Source: an uncultured Angelakisella sp. (GTDB taxonomy: Bacteria > Bacillota > Clostridia > Oscillospirales > Ruminococcaceae). Taken from it: a DNA stretch of 7,232 nt. The stretch lies in contig CAJUFK010000146.1 in the NCBI GenBank assembly GCA_910585535.1, positions 1-7,232 on the forward strand. The letters are read 5' to 3'. Positions 6,062-7,232 of this stretch are shown here, one piece after another. The notes under the pieces were generated by a model. It ran no database searches and had not been told where the DNA came from. It saw only the letters and a list, made by a program, of their open reading frames with translations. The first letter of the stretch is position 1, and the number at the start of each line of letters is the position of its first letter. Made by a program: the position numbers and the translations under genes.

Positions 6062-6410
6062 CCTCTCCTTCCTCTTCCATATACCTTCTCAGTTTTTTGA
6101 TGGTCCTGGCGTAGCATTGTTCCACCGTGTTCGTCCTAAGCCCCAAAATAGCTGCAATTTCAGCGTGCTTCATCTTGTGGACCAGGTGCAGGTTTAGGAT
6201 CTTCCGTTCCCGGTCGCTCAGCTTCAAGACGGCGATCAGCAGCTGGTCGCTGCAAATCACTTCTTCCAAGGCCCCATCCCGAAGGATCCGTTCTACCTCG
6301 TCCTCATAAACAGCCAGGTTCTTATCCGAAGGGCCCCCCAGCATCTCCTCCTGCCGGTCCAGCAATTCGTCCAATGATGTCACCATCCTTTGATGCTCGT
6401 AGTATTTCAT
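6048..6410 (-). CDS. Sigma-70 region 4-like regulator of an integrative element
   Basis: This is a 120-aa protein, MKYYEHQRMVTSLDELLDRQ onward. The C-terminal half is a sigma-70 region-4 helix-turn-helix: LSDRERKILNLHLVHKMKHAEIAAILGLRTNTVEQCYARTIKKL (split here for reading: LSDRERKIL, AEIAAILGL, TVEQCYARTIKKL), at about residues 70-113. No region-2 core-binding domain is present, so it is probably a sigma-like DNA-binding regulator rather than a complete sigma factor. I chose the start at 6410 because AAAGGG lies 10 nt upstream; a longer frame to 6551 is open but its extra part overlaps the small ORF in another frame. The end overlaps the HTH pseudogene, and the small ORF ends 7 nt before its start. 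Such genes are common in the regulatory part of clostridial ICEs. Confidence 0.85.
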   Translation of the reverse strand: MKYYEHQRMVTSLDELLDRQEEMLGGPSDKNLAVYEDEVERILRDGALEEVICSDQLLIAVLKLSDRERKILNLHLVHKMKHAEIAAILGLRTNTVEQCYARTIKKLRRYMEEEGEDERL

Positions 6411-6417
6411 CAGGTAC

Positions 6418-6510
6418 TTACCCTTTCTGCGCCGGAGCGCAGTGAGAAAATACGCAGTAAACTGGTTGTGGAGCGGCTTCTTCTGCCAGGATATTTCTGT
6501 TGTCCTCCAT
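6418..6510 (-). CDS. Small ORF (30 aa) upstream of the sigma-like gene
   Basis: The protein would read MEDNRNILAEEAAPQPVYCV followed by FSHCAPAQKG. A consensus AAAGGAG (6525-6519) ends 8 nt before the ATG, and the stop lies 7 nt before the sigma-like start, whose own ribosome binding site falls inside the last codons. It has an acidic N-terminal half and two cysteines (YC-VFSH-C), with no membrane segment and no domain that I recognise. It could be a real microprotein, or a leader peptide whose translation controls the sigma-like gene. The good ribosome binding site and tight spacing are the main support. Confidence 0.55.
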   Translation of the reverse strand: MEDNRNILAEEAAPQPVYCVFSHCAPAQKG

Positions 6511-6521
6511 ATACCGGACTC

Positions 6522-6553
6522 CTTTGCACAGTTTTTTGCGGGAATGTGCAAAG
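6522..6553 (-). promoter_or_regulatory. Hairpin overlapping the ribosome binding site of the small ORF
   Basis: CTTTGCACA (6522-6530) is a perfect inverted repeat of TGTGCAAAG (6545-6553) with a 14-nt spacer. In the minus-strand RNA its 3' arm contains the first bases of the AAAGGAG ribosome binding site, so folding would partly hide that site. It may equally be a protein-binding operator. Confidence 0.5.
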
Positions 6554-6570
6554 AGGGGCGGGGCCCGGCT

Positions 6571-6621
6571 CCTGTACCCAGCTATGTTCTGTCACCTTCT
6601 TTGGACCAAGCTGGGCACAGG
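6571..6621 (-). promoter_or_regulatory. 13-bp inverted repeat at the 5' end of the sigma-operon leader
   Basis: CCTGTACCCAGCT (6571-6583) and AGCTGGGCACAGG (6609-6621) differ from perfect symmetry at one position. In the minus-strand RNA that position is a G-U pair, so all 13 pairs can form around a 25-nt loop. It adjoins the putative -10 region, which fits an operator or a leader stem. No U tract follows, so it is not a normal terminator. Confidence 0.5.
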
Positions 6622-6651
6622 ATAGGATTTTTTGACGAAATCTACTGTCAA
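6622..6651 (-). promoter_or_regulatory. Possible promoter of the small ORF/sigma-like operon
   Basis: A consensus TTGACA (6651-6646, minus strand) is followed 18 nt later by TCCTAT (6627-6622), which matches the -10 consensus at only three of six positions. It is correctly placed just after the terminator of the ParR-like gene and before the leader stems. The weak -10 would suit an activated promoter. Confidence 0.45.
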
Positions 6652-6671
6652 AATTTGGATATGGAGAAGCG

Positions 6672-6706
6672 AAAAAAAAGAAACCTGTCCTCTGGTGACA
6701 GGTTTC
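6672..6706 (-). terminator. Strong rho-independent terminator after the ParR-like gene
   Basis: On the minus strand GAAACCTGTC and GACAGGTTTC form a perfect 10-bp stem with a 7-nt loop, followed by eight T. It lies 17 bases beyond the stop of the ParR-like gene. Confidence 0.93.
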
Positions 6707-6723
6707 GACAGAGAATATAGGAT

Positions 6724-7122
6724 TTAACGACTATTTCTGGAACGCAGCGAGCCTAATCCGTTCGCCAGCAGATCACGCTCGGCTTCCAAAATTTCTACAG
6801 TCGCCGCAGGCTCCTTAACCACCGGTTGTGCCAGCATCATGGGTTCCGGAGAGGGTCTGACAGTTACCTTTTCCAGCCCATCCAGGACTCTTTTGGCCGT
6901 TTGCTCAATGATCCGGTCGGCAAGGCTTTGGAGGGACTGGTACTCACCGGTGGAGTCCACTGGCAGCTTATTGCAGTCGATGTAATGGAGAATGGCAGTG
7001 ACGATGTACTGGCTTTTGCTCTTGCCTTGCTGGTTCAAAATTTCAACGGCCCGGCGGTGGCGTGGGTCGGTCTGGTTAAAGAGCAGGGTAAACCGGTAGG
7101 GATTGCCTTTCACATCCGGCAT
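6724..7122 (-). CDS. ParR-like ribbon-helix-helix candidate of a ParM-type partition pair
   Basis: This is a 132-aa protein. Its N-terminus PYRFTLLFNQTDPRHRRAVE, then ILNQQGKSKSQYIVTAILHYID, fits a beta strand followed by two helices, the ribbon-helix-helix pattern of DNA-binding partition proteins. The rest is variable, with a Pro-rich linker (VRPSPEPMMLAQPVVKEP) and a short basic end (SLRSRNSR). GAGGTG sits about 7 nt before the ATG, and the start is 11 nt after the stop of the upstream ParM-like gene. ParR proteins bind a centromere-like site and the ParM filament. The assignment rests on fold pattern and gene order, not on a search. Another CopG-type repressor is possible. Confidence 0.6.
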   Translation of the reverse strand: MPDVKGNPYRFTLLFNQTDPRHRRAVEILNQQGKSKSQYIVTAILHYIDCNKLPVDSTGEYQSLQSLADRIIEQTAKRVLDGLEKVTVRPSPEPMMLAQPVVKEPAATVEILEAERDLLANGLGSLRSRNSR

Positions 7123-7133
7123 GAGGCATCACC

Positions 7134-7232
7134 TCACAGCCCCAGCTGGTAAAGACGCTGGTACCCGATGGCGTTGGATTTGATCTCCTCCACAAAGGTG
7201 CAGCGCCCCAGCTTGTCCGAGCTTTCGATCAG
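7134..7232 (-). CDS. C-terminal 32 residues of a ParM-like (actin-like) protein (cut by window edge)
   Basis: The minus-strand frame is open from the window edge to TGA at 7136-7134. The visible residues LIESSDKLGRCTFVEEIKSN then AIGYQRLYQLGL resemble the 'xxDIxANAxGYE' tail of plasmid- and ICE-borne ParM-like ATPases. The short distance to the ParR-like start supports one operon. With only 32 residues, the ATPase motifs cannot be checked. Confidence 0.5.
   Translation of the reverse strand: MIESSDKLGRCTFVEEIKSNAIGYQRLYQLGL

Noticed and set aside
6048..6551. Longer 167-codon version of the sigma-like gene
   Set aside because: The extra N-terminus is out of register over the small ORF and leader stem, has no family similarity, and the start at 6410 has a better ribosome binding site.
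6724..7152. Plus-strand ORF opposite the ParR-like gene
   Set aside because: It is antisense to a gene with a clear ribosome binding site, fold pattern and terminator, and has no recognisable domain.

Overview
This window looks like part of a mobile-element region from a gut Clostridia genome (Oscillospiraceae/Ruminococcaceae type, e.g. relatives of Faecalibacterium or Flavonifractor). The reasons are the moderately high GC content, the AGGAG-type ribosome binding sites, the tandem clostridial large serine recombinases, and the ICE/IME-type backbone genes (sigma-like regulator, Tn916-type HTH protein, tyrosine integrase, ParM/ParR-like pair). The taxonomic assignment is inference from gene types. 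No rRNA, tRNA or CRISPR array is visible.

Left part (1-2720, + strand): an operon of three large serine recombinases. The first is cut by the window edge and only its C-terminus is seen. The second starts directly after the first one's stop and has no N-terminal resolvase catalytic domain. The third overlaps the second by ATGA and is complete, with a catalytic Ser, a Recombinase domain, a Zn ribbon and a coiled coil. A rho-independent terminator follows.

Middle (2772-4231): a DUF1016 (YhcG N-terminal-like) gene comes first. Its reading frame runs on, out of frame, through the whole of a second gene (3241-3693). That second gene encodes a 150-aa low-molecular-weight protein tyrosine phosphatase (LMW-PTP) homologue. 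The P-loop nucleophile Cys is Ser, and the D-P-[WY]-Y general-acid motif is replaced, yet the frame is intact and the fold-defining segments are recognisable. This is a candidate pseudophosphatase and the most interesting observation here. After it come a good promoter that leads into no visible gene, and about 2.2 copies of a ~118-bp tandem repeat containing a perfect CCCCCC/GGGGGG hairpin.

Right part (4232-7232, - strand): the end of an integrative element. In transcription order it holds a ParM-like C-terminus (partial), a ParR-like ribbon-helix-helix candidate, and a terminator. Next come a structured leader, a 30-codon small ORF, a sigma-70 region-4-like regulator, and a Tn916-type HTH gene broken by a one-base frameshift, then another terminator. 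About 390 bp of dyad-rich noncoding DNA then precedes a complete 416-aa tyrosine integrase with its own promoter. No excisionase gene is seen where one is often found. The serine-recombinase operon and the integrase converge on the repeat region, so two recombination modules of different origin appear to be juxtaposed or nested.
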